From NCBI GenBank assembly GCA_902527075.1, contig CABZNM010000007.1:1-32489 (forward strand): 32,489 nt of DNA, written 5' to 3'. The stretch is from an uncultured Pelagibacteraceae bacterium (lineage in GTDB: Bacteria; Pseudomonadota; Alphaproteobacteria; Pelagibacterales; AG-422-B15). The notes under the pieces were generated by a model. It searched no databases. It worked only from the letters and a program-made list of their open reading frames with translations, and was not told the origin of the DNA. A program made the position numbers and the translations under genes. This document shows positions 10,503-20,781 of this stretch, in pieces. Every line of letters begins with the position of its first letter. The first letter of the stretch is position 1.

Positions 10503-11890
10503 ATATGAATAGAGTTTTTTTCAATATTCAAAGCAGCTTCTTTTATTGACTCTGTCAGAGTTGGATGAGCATGACATGTCCTAGCTAAATCCTCAGCAGA
10601 TGCTCCAAACTCCATTGCTACAACTAGTTCAGCAATTAAATTACCTGCGTCACTACCAATTATATGTACACCAAGTACTTCATCTGTTTCGTTGTCAGAT
10701 ATTATTTTAACAAAGCCATTAGTATCATTCATAACTTTTGCTTTAGCATTTGCAGAAAATGGGAATTTACCAACTTTAAATTTAATATTCTGCAACTTTA
10801 ATTCCTCCTCTGTCTTACCCACAGATGCAACTTCAGGTGAGGTATAAATAACTGAAGGTATTGTGTTATAATTAACATGACCGGCCTGACCTGAAATTAA
10901 TTCAGCTACTGCAGTTCCTTCCTCTGAGGCTTTATGAGCCAACATAGGCCCAGATTTAGCATCTCCAATTGCATAAATATTTTCAATAGAAGATTGATAC
11001 ATATCATTTGTTTCAATTTGTCCTTTATCATTAAGTTTAATTCCTATTTTTTCCAAATCTAAACCGAAAGTGTAAGGTTTTCTTCCAGTAGCGACCAAAA
11101 CTTTATCACAATCAATATCAATAGATTGACCAGCATTTTCCACTTGAACGGACAATTTGTCTTCTTTCTTAATGATCGTTTTAAAAGATGTGGACAATCT
11201 AAATTCAAAGCCTTGTTTAACTAATATTTTTTGAAAAGAATTCGCAATCTCTTTATCCATACCAGGAAGAATGCGGTCTTGGTATTCTATCACAGTAACC
11301 TTTGCTCCAAATCTTGACCATACTGATCCGAGCTCTAGTCCAATGTAACCAGCACCAATAACTATTAGATGATCTGGAACAGAACTTAGGCTAAGAGCTC
11401 CAGTAGACGATAGAATATCTTTTTCGTCCATTACAATACCTTCAGGTGAAGTTGCAACTGAACCTGTGGCTATAACAATTTTATCAGCTGAGATTATCTC
11501 ATCACTACTTTCACCTAAAATTTGAATTTGATTAGAATCAATGAATTTAGCAAATCCCTGCTTATAAGCTATTTTGTTTTTTTTAAATAGATATTCTATA
11601 CCCTTTGTCAATGACTCTACACTTGTGTCTTTTGTTTTCATAATTTGCCTTAAATCAAACGCGAGTCCCGAAAAAGAAATTCCAAGACTCCCTAGATTTG
11701 AAGATTGTTTAAACAGATGTGATGTATGTAATAATGATTTTGACGGTATACAGCCAATATTTAAACATGTCCCACCTAATGTCTTACCTTTTTCAATGCA
11801 GCAAACAGAGTGTCCAAGCTGTGCAGCTCTTATTGCACAAACGTACCCTGCAGGACCACCTCCAATTATTGCTATATCAAACTTTTCCAA
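10499..11890 (-). CDS. lpdA: Dihydrolipoyl dehydrogenase (E3)
   Basis: This 463-residue flavoprotein reoxidises the dihydrolipoyl groups of the 2-oxoacid dehydrogenase complexes, passing electrons through FAD to NAD+. It has the FAD loop GGGPAG (10-15), the redox disulfide C42/C47 in TCLNIGCIPSK, the NAD-binding GAGYIGLELG, the second FAD motif YAIGDAK, and the catalytic H442 and E447 in HAHPTLTES. The length is standard. The start is a TTG two bases after the sucB stop, with no better ATG nearby, so its translation probably depends on sucB. Because it follows sucAB it should serve 2-oxoglutarate dehydrogenase first; whether another E3 exists for pyruvate dehydrogenase cannot be seen here. 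Confidence 0.98.
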   Translation of the reverse strand: MEKFDIAIIGGGPAGYVCAIRAAQLGHSVCCIEKGKTLGGTCLNIGCIPSKSLLHTSHLFKQSSNLGSLGISFSGLAFDLRQIMKTKDTSVESLTKGIEYLFKKNKIAYKQGFAKFIDSNQIQILGESSDEIISADKIVIATGSVATSPEGIVMDEKDILSSTGALSLSSVPDHLIVIGAGYIGLELGSVWSRFGAKVTVIEYQDRILPGMDKEIANSFQKILVKQGFEFRLSTSFKTIIKKEDKLSVQVENAGQSIDIDCDKVLVATGRKPYTFGLDLEKIGIKLNDKGQIETNDMYQSSIENIYAIGDAKSGPMLAHKASEEGTAVAELISGQAGHVNYNTIPSVIYTSPEVASVGKTEEELKLQNIKFKVGKFPFSANAKAKVMNDTNGFVKIISDNETDEVLGVHIIGSDAGNLIAELVVAMEFGASAEDLARTCHAHPTLTESIKEAALNIEKNSIHI

Positions 11891-11892
11891 TA

Positions 11893-13182
11893 TTAAACAC
11901 CCAATAAAATTCTATTCGGATCTTCTAAGCTTTCTTTAACTCTTACAAGAAATGTTACAGCACCCTTACCATCTACTAATCTATGATCGTATGATAAAGC
12001 TAAATACATCATAGGCCTGATTTTAATTTCGTCTTTAACAACAATTGGTCGGTCTTCAATTTTATGCATTCCCAGAACACCAGATTGTGGCGGATTTAAT
12101 ATCGGAGTAGACATCAAGGAACCATAAACTCCACCATTTGAGATCGTAAAGGTTCCTCTTTGCATATCAGAAATACTTAGCTTACCTTCTCTGGCTTTAT
12201 TACCTAAATTATAAATTTCTGTCTCTATTTCAATAAGTGATTTACCATCAGCATTATTAACAACTGGAACAACAAGGCCTTGATCAGTTCCAACTGCTAC
12301 GCCAATATTATAGTAATTCTTGTAAATAACATTTTCATTGTCAATTTCTGCATTTACTTCAGGAACCTCTTTAAGGGCAGTGATGCATGCTTTCACAAAA
12401 AAAGACATAAAACCTAATTTAACACCATACTTTTCTTGGAAAGAACTTTTGTGTTCATTTCTTGTTCTTATAATCTCGCTCATGTCAACTTCATTAAATG
12501 TTGTTAGGATAGCTGCAGTATTTTGAGCGTCCTTTAAACGTTTTGCAATTGTCTGTCTTAGTCGAGACATTGGAACTCTTTCTTCGTGTCCATTTAAAGC
12601 ATCACTTATTTGTGAAGAGTGGATAGGATTGGTTTGTTTATTATTTAAATTTTTTTGAATAAAATCAGCTTTTGTAATTCTGCCATCATCTCTAAGAGGA
12701 ACTAAAGATTCTAAATCAATATTTTTTTCTGTAACCAACTTCCTGACAGATGGGGATAATTTATTATTTGGAATTTTTATTTCCTTAGGTACTTGTGATT
12801 GATCTTTAACATCAATTTCTAAATTATTGGTAATAATATCAGCTGACGTGGGCTTGCTAGTAATCTTTTCACCTTCTATTTTTGATAATTCTTTAGCTGT
12901 AGCAGATTCAGACTTAGGGTCGTTAACAGACTTAGAGATTTTTATTGTATCATCAATTGAACCTAATACTGCATCTACTTCAACAACATCACCTTCATTG
13001 TGCAGTATATTTGTAATTTCTCCCGATGAGGGTGAAGGAACCTCAAGTGTAACCTTATCAGTTTCTAATTCTAATATTGGTTCGTCAACCTCAACTATAT
13101 CCCCTTTATTTTTGTACCACTTAGCTATTGTTGCTTCTACAACACTCTCACCGAGGGACGGGACCTTTATTTTAATAGCCAT
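11893..13182 (-). CDS. sucB: Dihydrolipoyllysine succinyltransferase (E2 of 2-oxoglutarate dehydrogenase)
   Basis: This 429-residue E2 core carries the succinyl group from E1 to CoA. A single lipoyl domain occupies about residues 3-77 with the lipoylated K43 in ETDKVTLE. A charged flexible linker follows. The E1/E3-binding domain is at about 140-178 ([15 protein letters not shown] and [10 protein letters not shown]). The catalytic domain ends with H400 and D404 in YDHRLVDG. It begins with [17 protein letters not shown], the usual E2 opening. It lies 26 bases after sucA and two bases before lpdA, so all three subunits of the complex come from one transcript. Confidence 0.98.
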   Translation of the reverse strand: MAIKIKVPSLGESVVEATIAKWYKNKGDIVEVDEPILELETDKVTLEVPSPSSGEITNILHNEGDVVEVDAVLGSIDDTIKISKSVNDPKSESATAKELSKIEGEKITSKPTSADIITNNLEIDVKDQSQVPKEIKIPNNKLSPSVRKLVTEKNIDLESLVPLRDDGRITKADFIQKNLNNKQTNPIHSSQISDALNGHEERVPMSRLRQTIAKRLKDAQNTAAILTTFNEVDMSEIIRTRNEHKSSFQEKYGVKLGFMSFFVKACITALKEVPEVNAEIDNENVIYKNYYNIGVAVGTDQGLVVPVVNNADGKSLIEIETEIYNLGNKAREGKLSISDMQRGTFTISNGGVYGSLMSTPILNPPQSGVLGMHKIEDRPIVVKDEIKIRPMMYLALSYDHRLVDGKGAVTFLVRVKESLEDPNRILLGV

Positions 13183-13208
13183 AATTATTATTTAACACTT
13201 TGTATTAT

Positions 13209-16163
13209 TTATTCAATCGGCAGTTTAAACTTTACAAGGGATACTCCATCCTTGTTTTCATAAATTTCTTTTTTATCAGATTTGATTGCAAGATTAATTA
13301 TATTTTTCTGATTTTCACTGTGTCTTGAACTGATTCCTGTTGCCGGAGAAGCCGAGGCTTTTCTACCAATAAATAAAAGTTCTTCTTGATATCCTCTTAC
13401 TGATTTAGCAACCGACTCAATTCGGTGTTTTACAAATCTATAAGCACCCATATTTGAAGGTTCTTCTTGGACCCAAAATATATCTGCTTCTGGATATTGT
13501 TCAATTTCCTCTTTGAGTGCCTCATACGGAAAAGGATAAAGCTGGTCTAATCTAAGTATAAGAATATTTTGTAATTTAAATTTGTCTATCTCATCTTGCA
13601 ATTCAAAAAATATTTTTCCAGAACAAATAATCAATCTATTTATCTGATTTTTTTCGTTGGCTGAAAGTTCTTTTCTTAAAATACGATGAAAAGAAGATCC
13701 TTCTGTAAAACTAGATAAAGTTGACACATTTTTTTTGTGTCTCAACGTAGACTTTGGTGTCATTATTATTAATGGTTTCCTAAAATCTCTCAGGAGTTGT
13801 CGTCTTAATACATGAAAGTAGTTAGCAGGAGAAGTGCAGTTAACAACTTGCATATTATCCTCAGCACAAAGCTGAAGGAATCTCTCAAGTCTCCCACTTG
13901 TATGTTCTGGACCCTGTCCCTCGTGGCCATGAGGAAGAAGAAGAGTAATACCAGACATTCTCAACCACTTCCTCTCTCCAGTGGAAATAAACTGGTCAAT
14001 AATTGTTTGTGCATTATTAACAAAATCACCAAACTGACCCTCCCATATAACCAATGTTCTTGGATCCACTTGTGAGTAACCATATTCAAATCCAAGAACA
14101 CCGTATTCAGATAAAAAACTATCAATTATTTCAAAAAATCCTTGTTTTTCTCTAAAATGCCTGAGAGGGACAAATCTGTTTTCATTTATTTGGTCATATA
14201 AAACTGCATGTCGCTGACTAAAGGTGCCTCTACCTGAGTCTTGACCTGATAACCTAACACCAAAACCCTCAACAAGTAACGAGGCAAATGCCAACGATTC
14301 CGCAGTCGACCAGTCAATAGAGTCATTATGTAATATATTATTAAGTCTATCATCATAAATTTTTTTAATTCTTTTATGTGCATTAAAATTACTTGGTATT
14401 TTGTGAATTTCTTTTGCAATACTTTTTAATAATTTTTCAGAAATTGAAGTCGATCCTCTTCTGTCATCAATCGAAGCAGTTGACAAGCCTTTCCAAGTCC
14501 CTTCCAGCCAATTCGCTTTGTTCGATTTATACGTCTCAGAAAGTTTTAATTCTTCATTTAATTTTTTACTAAAATTTGATTTTAAATTTAAAACATCCTC
14601 TGGACTTATGAAGCCATCCTCAATTAATTTCATTTCATACTTTTTAAGTGTTGTAGTTTGCTGTTTTATTTTTTGATACATTAATGGTTGAGTGAATTCA
14701 GGTAGATCCATTTCGTTATGACCAGATCTTCTGTAGCAAAACATATCTACAACAACATCTGTTTTAAATTTATTTCTAAATTCAACCGCTAAGCGGCATA
14801 CATGCACTACTGCCTCTACATCGTCTCCATTAACGTGAAAAATTGGAGCCTGAATAATTTTTGCTATTTCAGTACAGTACGGTGCTGAACGGCCATAGTG
14901 TGGTGTAGTAGTAAATCCGATTTGATTATTTATTACAAAATGAATTGTTCCTCCAGTTCTAAATCCCCTAAGTTGAGACATCGCAAATGTCTCTGCAACT
15001 ACACCTTGTCCTGCCATCGCTGCATCTCCATGAATCAGTAAACCTATAACTCTGTCATTATTCTTATCTTTCATTAATGTTTGTTGAGCCCTAACTTTCC
15101 CTACTACAACTGGGTCTACAGCTTCTAAATGTGAAGGGTTTGGAGTAAGTGACAAATGAATTGTTTTATCGTCAAATTGTCTATCACTTGATACGCCTAA
15201 ATGATATTTTACATCGCCTGATCCCAAAACTTCGTTTGGATCTTCGCTGCCACCTTGAAATTTAGCAAGAATTGACCTTAAAGGGACTTCCATAACAGAG
15301 GAAAGCAATGTGAGTCTGCCTCTATGTGCAGTACCAATATAAAGTTCCTCAATACCAGCCAAACAGCTTTGTTTTATAATTTGTTCAATACCCGGTACAG
15401 CAGACTCACTGCCAACTAATCCAAACCTTTTTGTTCCAATGAATTTTTTATCAAGAAATTGCTCAAACATTTCTGCTTCTAGCAATCTATTAAAGATTGC
15501 TTTTTTTCCTTTTTGAGTAAATTGAGTCTTATTTCTTACTTCTTCTATTCTTTCCTGTACCCACTGCTTTTGTATTGCATCTTGAATATGGACAAATTCA
15601 ACTCCTATTGAACCGCAATAAGTTTCTTTTAGTAAAGATATAATTTCTCCTAGTTTTGCAAAATTTAATCCAAGGCTTCCATCAATAAATATTTTTTTTT
15701 CTAAATCTTTTTCTTCAAATCCATAGCTCTGGTAATCAAGTTCAGTATAATTTCTTACTTCTTTCAAATTTAAAGGGTCTAGATTAGAAACCAGATGCCC
15801 ATTTACTCTATATGCCCTAATCAATCTGATGGCCCTAATTGAATCTATTATTTGTTCTTTATAGTTTATTGACTCAGGGCTACTTTTGAATTCACTTTTT
15901 GTAAGAGGATCTTTAAATTTATAGTCATCTAAAGTGTTTAAATACTGATCCCCTATCTGAGATGAAGTCTGATCCCAACTTGCTTTTAATGTGCTTTCAT
16001 TATCCAGTTTTGATTTAATATCCGTAAAAAATTCTCTCCAATCTTTTGGTATATTATTTGGATTAGTTCTGAATTTTTCATACATCTGTTCTATATAAGC
16101 AGTATTGGTGCCGTGTAAGAAGGAGGTTTTTTCAAAAGTATCGTTGGATTGTATCTTTGTCAT
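13209..16163 (-). CDS. sucA: 2-Oxoglutarate dehydrogenase E1
   Basis: This 984-residue thiamine-diphosphate enzyme decarboxylates 2-oxoglutarate and succinylates the E2 lipoyl group. The N-terminal E1o signature (SFLHGTNTAYIEQMYEKF, 14-31) is the region that docks onto E2. Active-site elements seen are H280 in GTAHRGRL, NPSHLE (342-347), GDAAMAGQG (379-387) and VINNQIGFTT (410-419). The C-terminal transketolase-like half has LPHGHEGQGPEHTS and RDFRKPLIIMTPKS. It is somewhat longer than E. coli SucA (933), which is common in alphaproteobacteria. It is 22 bases after sucD and 26 before sucB. Confidence 0.98.
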   Translation of the reverse strand: MTKIQSNDTFEKTSFLHGTNTAYIEQMYEKFRTNPNNIPKDWREFFTDIKSKLDNESTLKASWDQTSSQIGDQYLNTLDDYKFKDPLTKSEFKSSPESINYKEQIIDSIRAIRLIRAYRVNGHLVSNLDPLNLKEVRNYTELDYQSYGFEEKDLEKKIFIDGSLGLNFAKLGEIISLLKETYCGSIGVEFVHIQDAIQKQWVQERIEEVRNKTQFTQKGKKAIFNRLLEAEMFEQFLDKKFIGTKRFGLVGSESAVPGIEQIIKQSCLAGIEELYIGTAHRGRLTLLSSVMEVPLRSILAKFQGGSEDPNEVLGSGDVKYHLGVSSDRQFDDKTIHLSLTPNPSHLEAVDPVVVGKVRAQQTLMKDKNNDRVIGLLIHGDAAMAGQGVVAETFAMSQLRGFRTGGTIHFVINNQIGFTTTPHYGRSAPYCTEIAKIIQAPIFHVNGDDVEAVVHVCRLAVEFRNKFKTDVVVDMFCYRRSGHNEMDLPEFTQPLMYQKIKQQTTTLKKYEMKLIEDGFISPEDVLNLKSNFSKKLNEELKLSETYKSNKANWLEGTWKGLSTASIDDRRGSTSISEKLLKSIAKEIHKIPSNFNAHKRIKKIYDDRLNNILHNDSIDWSTAESLAFASLLVEGFGVRLSGQDSGRGTFSQRHAVLYDQINENRFVPLRHFREKQGFFEIIDSFLSEYGVLGFEYGYSQVDPRTLVIWEGQFGDFVNNAQTIIDQFISTGERKWLRMSGITLLLPHGHEGQGPEHTSGRLERFLQLCAEDNMQVVNCTSPANYFHVLRRQLLRDFRKPLIIMTPKSTLRHKKNVSTLSSFTEGSSFHRILRKELSANEKNQINRLIICSGKIFFELQDEIDKFKLQNILILRLDQLYPFPYEALKEEIEQYPEADIFWVQEEPSNMGAYRFVKHRIESVAKSVRGYQEELLFIGRKASASPATGISSRHSENQKNIINLAIKSDKKEIYENKDGVSLVKFKLPIE

Positions 16164-16185
16164 TGACTTTATAAGTACATTAATG

Positions 16186-17061
16186 TCAATTCTTCAAGAC
16201 CTCAAGTAAAGTTGAACCTAATGCCGCTGGAGAGTTTGAAATATGAATACCAGCTTTCTTCATAGCCTCTATTTTATTGTCTGCACCACCTTTTCCTCCT
16301 GAAACGATTGCTCCAGCGTGACCCATTCGCCTTCCTGGTGGTGCTGATGTTCCTGCAATAAAACCAACCACTGGTTTTTTTATTTTTTGTTGTGATATAA
16401 ATTCTGCAGCATCTTCTTCAGCAGAACCTCCTATTTCACCAATCATGATTATAGACTCTGTTTCAGGGTCATTTAAGAAAAGTTCTAAACAATCAATAAA
16501 ATTTGTTCCGTTTATTGGATCCCCACCAATACCGATGCAAGTTGATTGACCCATACCCACAATAGTGGTTTGATAAACAGCCTCATAAGTGAGGGTTCCA
16601 GACCTTGAAACAATTCCAACACTTCCCTTTTTATGAATATGCGCAGGCATGATTCCAATTTTACATTCATCCGGGGTAATAATGCCTGGGCAGTTGGGGC
16701 CAATTAGTCTTGATTTTGAGCTAGCAAGTTTATCTTTGACTCTCATCATGTCTAAGACAGGAATACCTTCCGTGATGCAAACGATTAATTCTATTTCACT
16801 CTCCATGGCTTCAATGATTGCATTAGCTGCATAGGCTGGTGGAACATATATAACGCTTGCATTCGCTCCTGTTTTATCCTTTGCTTCTTGAACAGTATCA
16901 AATACAGGAAGATTTAAGTGAGTTGATCCGCCTTTTTTAGGTGTAACACCACCAACCATTTGAGTACCATATTTAATGGCATGTTCAGAATGAAAAGTTC
17001 CTTGAGAGCCCGTGAAGCCCTGACATATAACTTTTGTATTCTTATTAACAATAACTGACAT
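16186..17061 (-). CDS. sucD: Succinyl-CoA synthetase alpha subunit
   Basis: This 291-residue CoA-binding subunit is phosphorylated during the conversion of succinyl-CoA to succinate with nucleotide triphosphate formation. The CoA-binding glycine-rich loop is [10 protein letters not shown] (15-24) and GPNCPG is at 121-126. The phosphorylated histidine is H248 in [14 protein letters not shown]. Length and motifs match the family. Its ATG immediately follows the sucC stop with no gap, so the alpha and beta subunits are made in step. sucA follows 22 bases downstream, which puts substrate-level phosphorylation directly beside the enzyme that makes succinyl-CoA. Confidence 0.98.
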   Translation of the reverse strand: MSVIVNKNTKVICQGFTGSQGTFHSEHAIKYGTQMVGGVTPKKGGSTHLNLPVFDTVQEAKDKTGANASVIYVPPAYAANAIIEAMESEIELIVCITEGIPVLDMMRVKDKLASSKSRLIGPNCPGIITPDECKIGIMPAHIHKKGSVGIVSRSGTLTYEAVYQTTIVGMGQSTCIGIGGDPINGTNFIDCLELFLNDPETESIIMIGEIGGSAEEDAAEFISQQKIKKPVVGFIAGTSAPPGRRMGHAGAIVSGGKGGADNKIEAMKKAGIHISNSPAALGSTLLEVLKN

Positions 17062-18219
17062 CTATACTAACTTTACTATTTTTTTTGCAGCATCATCTAA
17101 ATCATTTGCAGCAATTACGTCAACATCTGATTTTTCAAGAATTGCCTTTCCTTCTTCAACATTGGTACCCTCTAATCGAACAACAAGTGGCACTGAAATT
17201 TCTAATTCTTTTGCTGCTGCGATTATTCCTTCCGCAATGATGTTACATCGCATGATGCCACCAAATATATTGACTAAAATACCTTTAACTCCCTTGTCAG
17301 AAAGTATAATTTTAAAAGCATTAGTTACTTTCTCTTTTGAAGCTCCCCCACCAACGTCTAGAAAGTTTGCGGGCTCACCTCCGTATAGTTTAATAATATC
17401 TAAACTGGCCATCGCTAAACCAGCACCATTGACCATGCAGCCAATGTTGCCATCAAGCTTTATATAAGCTAGATCATGTTTGGAGGCTTCTTGTTCATGA
17501 ATATCTTCTTCATTAGGATCTCTTAAATTCTCAATCTCAGGGTGTTTAAAAAGTGCATTTTCGTCAAAATTTACTTTTGCGTCCAGGCAAAGAAGTTTTT
17601 TTTCAGTGGTAACTATAAGAGGATTTATTTCAACTAAACTAGCGTCTTTTTCAATAAAAAATTGATACAAATTTTTAACAAGTTGAGAGAACTGTTCACT
17701 CTGAGCTTCACTAATTTCAAGCGCATTGAACATTTCATTTATATTTTTCTCGCTTACTCCAATCGATGGCTCGATAATAACTGTAGTAATATTTTCAGGT
17801 GTATCTTCTGCAACAGCTTCAATATCCATTCCACCCATTTTTGATACAATAAACGCCACTTTACTGGTAGCTCTATCTACTAAACATGACAAATAAAGTT
17901 CTTTTTCAATGTCTGAGCCATGCTCAATATAAATCCTTTTTACTATTCTTCCACAGGGCCCCGTTTGTGGAGTGATTAAATTCATGTCATACATTCTTTT
18001 AGCCTCTTCAATAGCTTTTTCAGAAGAATCCACAACTTTAACACCACCACCTTTACCTCTTCCACCAGCGTGAATTTGAGCCTTAACTACCCAAATAGGT
18101 CCATCAACTTTATTTACGATATTTTCAATTTCATTTTTTTGATAAGCAACTTCACCAGAAGAAACAGGGATATTGTATTCCCTAAATAAATCTTTTGCCT
18201 GGTGTTCATGTATGTTCAT
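17062..18219 (-). CDS. sucC: Succinyl-CoA synthetase beta subunit
   Basis: This 385-residue ATP-grasp subunit binds the nucleotide and succinate. The N-terminal [19 protein letters not shown], the [15 protein letters not shown] nucleotide loop, the metal-binding [12 protein letters not shown] and the C-terminal [16 protein letters not shown] are all present in the right order. The length is normal. I cannot tell ADP from GDP preference from the sequence. The start is four bases after the mdh stop, so mdh, sucC and sucD look co-transcribed, the common alphaproteobacterial arrangement. Confidence 0.98.
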   Translation of the reverse strand: MNIHEHQAKDLFREYNIPVSSGEVAYQKNEIENIVNKVDGPIWVVKAQIHAGGRGKGGGVKVVDSSEKAIEEAKRMYDMNLITPQTGPCGRIVKRIYIEHGSDIEKELYLSCLVDRATSKVAFIVSKMGGMDIEAVAEDTPENITTVIIEPSIGVSEKNINEMFNALEISEAQSEQFSQLVKNLYQFFIEKDASLVEINPLIVTTEKKLLCLDAKVNFDENALFKHPEIENLRDPNEEDIHEQEASKHDLAYIKLDGNIGCMVNGAGLAMASLDIIKLYGGEPANFLDVGGGASKEKVTNAFKIILSDKGVKGILVNIFGGIMRCNIIAEGIIAAAKELEISVPLVVRLEGTNVEEGKAILEKSDVDVIAANDLDDAAKKIVKLV

Positions 18220-18223
18220 TTTT

Positions 18224-19186
18224 CTATTTTAAGTGTGGATCAATTTTCATTGCAGCATCAAGTAATTCTTTTACTGCATTAATTGAAACATCAAAATTCT
18301 TTTTTTCATCTTCATCGAGACTAACTTCAATTACTTCTTCAATTCCGCCTGAGCCTATTTTCACAGGAACACCAGCATAAATGTTATTTTGTCCATATTG
18401 ACCATTTAAGTAAGCAGCACAAGGAAGTACCTTCTTTTGATCTTTTAAGTAAGACTCTGCCATTTCAATTCCAGAAGCGGCTGGTGCATAAAAGGCAGAT
18501 CCAGTTTCCAATAATTTAACAACTTCAGCGCCCCCCGATCTTGTTCTGTTAATAATTTCTTCTACTCTTTGATGAGAAATCTTTCCATTGTCTATAAATT
18601 CACTTAGTGGTTTTCCACTTATAAATGTTTTATTTGGAAAGGGCACCATCGTATCGCCATGACCACCAAGTACAAATGCATCAATTTCCGAAATAGGTAA
18701 ATTTAATTCCTGGGATAAAAAATATTTAAATCTTGATGTGTCTAAAACACCAGCCATACCAATTACCTTGTTTTCTGGTATTCCTGAATATTTCTGAAGT
18801 GCCATAACTATTACATCCAATGGATTCGTAATACAGATTACGAAGGCATTTGGTGAAGTATCTTTAATGCCATCAGCAACTTGTTTAATAATTTTTAAGT
18901 TAGTAGACAACAGATCATCTCGAGTCATCCCTGGTTTTCGTGGAACACCTGCTGTAATAATAATCACATCTGAATTTTCAGTATCTGCATAATCGTCTGT
19001 GCCCATCAGTGAAGTATTAAAACCATCTATTGCTGAGGATTGAGCTATGTCTAAAGCCTTACCTTTTGCTAAACCCGCAACAAGATCAAAAAGCACGACA
19101 TCACCTAATTCTTTTATTGCAGCTAAATGAGCAAGAGTACCACCTATCTGACCTGCTCCAATTAATGATATTTTTTTATTTTGCAT
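18224..19186 (-). CDS. mdh: Malate dehydrogenase, LDH-like type
   Basis: This 320-residue NAD-dependent enzyme oxidises malate to oxaloacetate, closing the TCA cycle. The Rossmann loop GAGQIGG is at 10-16, and D34 in LFDLVAG selects NAD. Substrate-binding R83 and R89 lie in [13 protein letters not shown]152 in [10 protein letters not shown], and catalytic H176 in [10 protein letters not shown]. The Arg at position 83, the usual malate-specific choice, supports MDH over lactate dehydrogenase. It belongs to the short LDH-like group found in alphaproteobacteria rather than the E. coli type. A 51-base AT-rich spacer separates it from mmsA; no strong promoter is evident there. Confidence 0.98.
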   Translation of the reverse strand: MQNKKISLIGAGQIGGTLAHLAAIKELGDVVLFDLVAGLAKGKALDIAQSSAIDGFNTSLMGTDDYADTENSDVIIITAGVPRKPGMTRDDLLSTNLKIIKQVADGIKDTSPNAFVICITNPLDVIVMALQKYSGIPENKVIGMAGVLDTSRFKYFLSQELNLPISEIDAFVLGGHGDTMVPFPNKTFISGKPLSEFIDNGKISHQRVEEIINRTRSGGAEVVKLLETGSAFYAPAASGIEMAESYLKDQKKVLPCAAYLNGQYGQNNIYAGVPVKIGSGGIEEVIEVSLDEDEKKNFDVSINAVKELLDAAMKIDPHLK

Positions 19187-19237
19187 GTGGGTATTTAAGT
19201 TTCGTAAATTAACTTCTAGGTATTTTAAATCAAGATA

Positions 19238-20731
19238 TTATTTCATAGTTGGTATTGTAAATTCAGCCCCTTGTCTTATGCCTGTCGGCCATCTTGAAGT
19301 AACAGTTTTTAATCTCGTAAAGAACCTAACTCCATCCATTCCATGCATTGCGTGGTCACCAAATAAAGATCTTTTCCAGCCACCAAAACTATGAAATGCC
19401 ATTGGAACAGGAATTGGAACATTCACTCCAACCATTCCAATTTTACACTGATTAGCAAATGCCCTAGCGGTATCTCCATCTCTAGTATATATCGTTGTTC
19501 CGTTTCCAAACTCATGACCATTTACTAGATCTAGTGCGTCACTAAAAGTCGGTTTTCTTACAACTGACATCACCGGACCAAAGATTTCTTCTTTATAGAT
19601 TCTCATATTGTCTTGAACATTATCGAAGAGACAGCCACCTATAAAATATCCATTTTCATAACCTTGTAAACTAATTGACCTTCCATCAACTAACAAATCA
19701 GCACCTTCTTGCACGCCTTTATCAACAAATGAAGTTACTTTTTCTAAGTGTTGTTTACTAATGAGTGGGCCCATTTCTACTTCAGGATCTGTACCAGGAC
19801 CAACTTTTAAAGATTGTACACGCGGTGTTAATTTTTTTATTAATCTATCTCCTACATCTCCTACTGCAACCGCAACTGATAAAGCCATGCACCTTTCTCC
19901 AGCAGAGCCATAACCAGCTCCTATTAATCCATCAACAACTTGGTCTAGGTCAGCATCAGGCATTACTACCATGTGATTTTTAGCACCACCAAGTGACTGC
20001 ACTCTTTTATTGTGTTTGGATGATGTATGATAAATATATTCTGCCACAGGGGTCGATCCAACAAAACTAACAGACTCGACTTTTGGGTCAGTTATCAATA
20101 AGTCAACAGCCTCTTTATCACCATTTACAACATTGAAAATTCCATCGGGTAGTCCAGCTTCTTTTAAAATGTCACCCATCATATACGGAACAGTCGGATC
20201 TTTTTCACTTGGTTTCAAAATGAAAGAGTTTCCACAAGCGATTGACATTACAAACATCCACATTGGAACCATAGCTGGAAAATTAAAGGGTGATATACCA
20301 ACACAAACACCTAGAGGTTGTCTTGTGCTCCAGCTGTCAATTTCAGTTCCAACATTTTCTGAAAATTCTCCTTTTAAAAGATGAGGTATTCCACATGCAA
20401 ATTCAACCACTTCCATACCACGAGTTAATGATCCTACTGAGTCACTTAATATTTTGCCGTGTTCGTTTGTTAATTCTAAAGCAAGCTTATCCATGTCTCT
20501 TAAAATTAATTCTTTGAATTTAAACATTACTCGAGACCTTGCTAAAGGAGGTGTTGTAGCCCATGTCTTTTGAGCTTCTGACGCATTTTGTATCGCTAAG
20601 GCAACATCATCTTTATTGGCAAAGCTTACTGAGCCAGTTTTTTCTCCACTTGTAGGATTAAAAATATCACCAAATCGACCTGATTTACTTATATACTCTT
20701 TACCGTTAATAAAATGATTAATTTTTTTCAT
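19238..20731 (-). CDS. mmsA: CoA-acylating methylmalonate-semialdehyde dehydrogenase
   Basis: This 497-residue aldehyde dehydrogenase oxidises methylmalonate semialdehyde (or malonate semialdehyde) to propionyl-CoA (or acetyl-CoA), in valine, thymine, inositol or beta-alanine breakdown. The nucleophile is C281 in SAGERCMALSV, and ISPFNFPAMVPMWM is the usual NAD-site opening. The residue before LGG at 246-249 is Ser, not the catalytic Glu of hydrolytic aldehyde dehydrogenases. This agrees with the CoA-dependent subfamily, as does the family-typical LGGAKNHMVVMPDADL. It is the first gene of the run ending in lpdA, and its product can reach succinyl-CoA through methylmalonyl-CoA if that route exists elsewhere in the genome. 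Confidence 0.96.
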   Translation of the reverse strand: MKKINHFINGKEYISKSGRFGDIFNPTSGEKTGSVSFANKDDVALAIQNASEAQKTWATTPPLARSRVMFKFKELILRDMDKLALELTNEHGKILSDSVGSLTRGMEVVEFACGIPHLLKGEFSENVGTEIDSWSTRQPLGVCVGISPFNFPAMVPMWMFVMSIACGNSFILKPSEKDPTVPYMMGDILKEAGLPDGIFNVVNGDKEAVDLLITDPKVESVSFVGSTPVAEYIYHTSSKHNKRVQSLGGAKNHMVVMPDADLDQVVDGLIGAGYGSAGERCMALSVAVAVGDVGDRLIKKLTPRVQSLKVGPGTDPEVEMGPLISKQHLEKVTSFVDKGVQEGADLLVDGRSISLQGYENGYFIGGCLFDNVQDNMRIYKEEIFGPVMSVVRKPTFSDALDLVNGHEFGNGTTIYTRDGDTARAFANQCKIGMVGVNVPIPVPMAFHSFGGWKRSLFGDHAMHGMDGVRFFTRLKTVTSRWPTGIRQGAEFTIPTMK

Positions 20732-20743
20732 AGAATGAAAATT

Positions 20744-20771
20744 ATTGTAAATTAATTATTATTGATAGCAA
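20744..20771 (-). promoter_or_regulatory. Candidate mmsA promoter
   Basis: On the minus strand a TTGCTA hexamer (20766-20771) and a TACAAT hexamer (20744-20749) are spaced by 16 bases, a reasonable sigma-70-type match. Transcription would begin just a few bases before the mmsA ATG, so the leader would be very short. The 50-base spacer must also start smr transcription in the other direction. The AT-rich background makes chance matches common. Confidence 0.35.
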
Positions 20772-20781
20772 TGATCAAAAT

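Noticed and set aside
11574..11939. Open frame of 121 codons antisense to lpdA
   Set aside because: It is a frame shadow of a clearly conserved gene, with no recognisable motif and no plausible start signal.
12827..13195. Ser/Thr-rich open frame of 122 codons antisense to the sucB lipoyl and linker region
   Set aside because: Its composition simply mirrors the charged and low-complexity codons of sucB on the other strand.
19187..19237. Separate promoter between mmsA and mdh
   Set aside because: TTGATT is present on the minus strand, but the matching -10 position is poor, so the case is no better than background.
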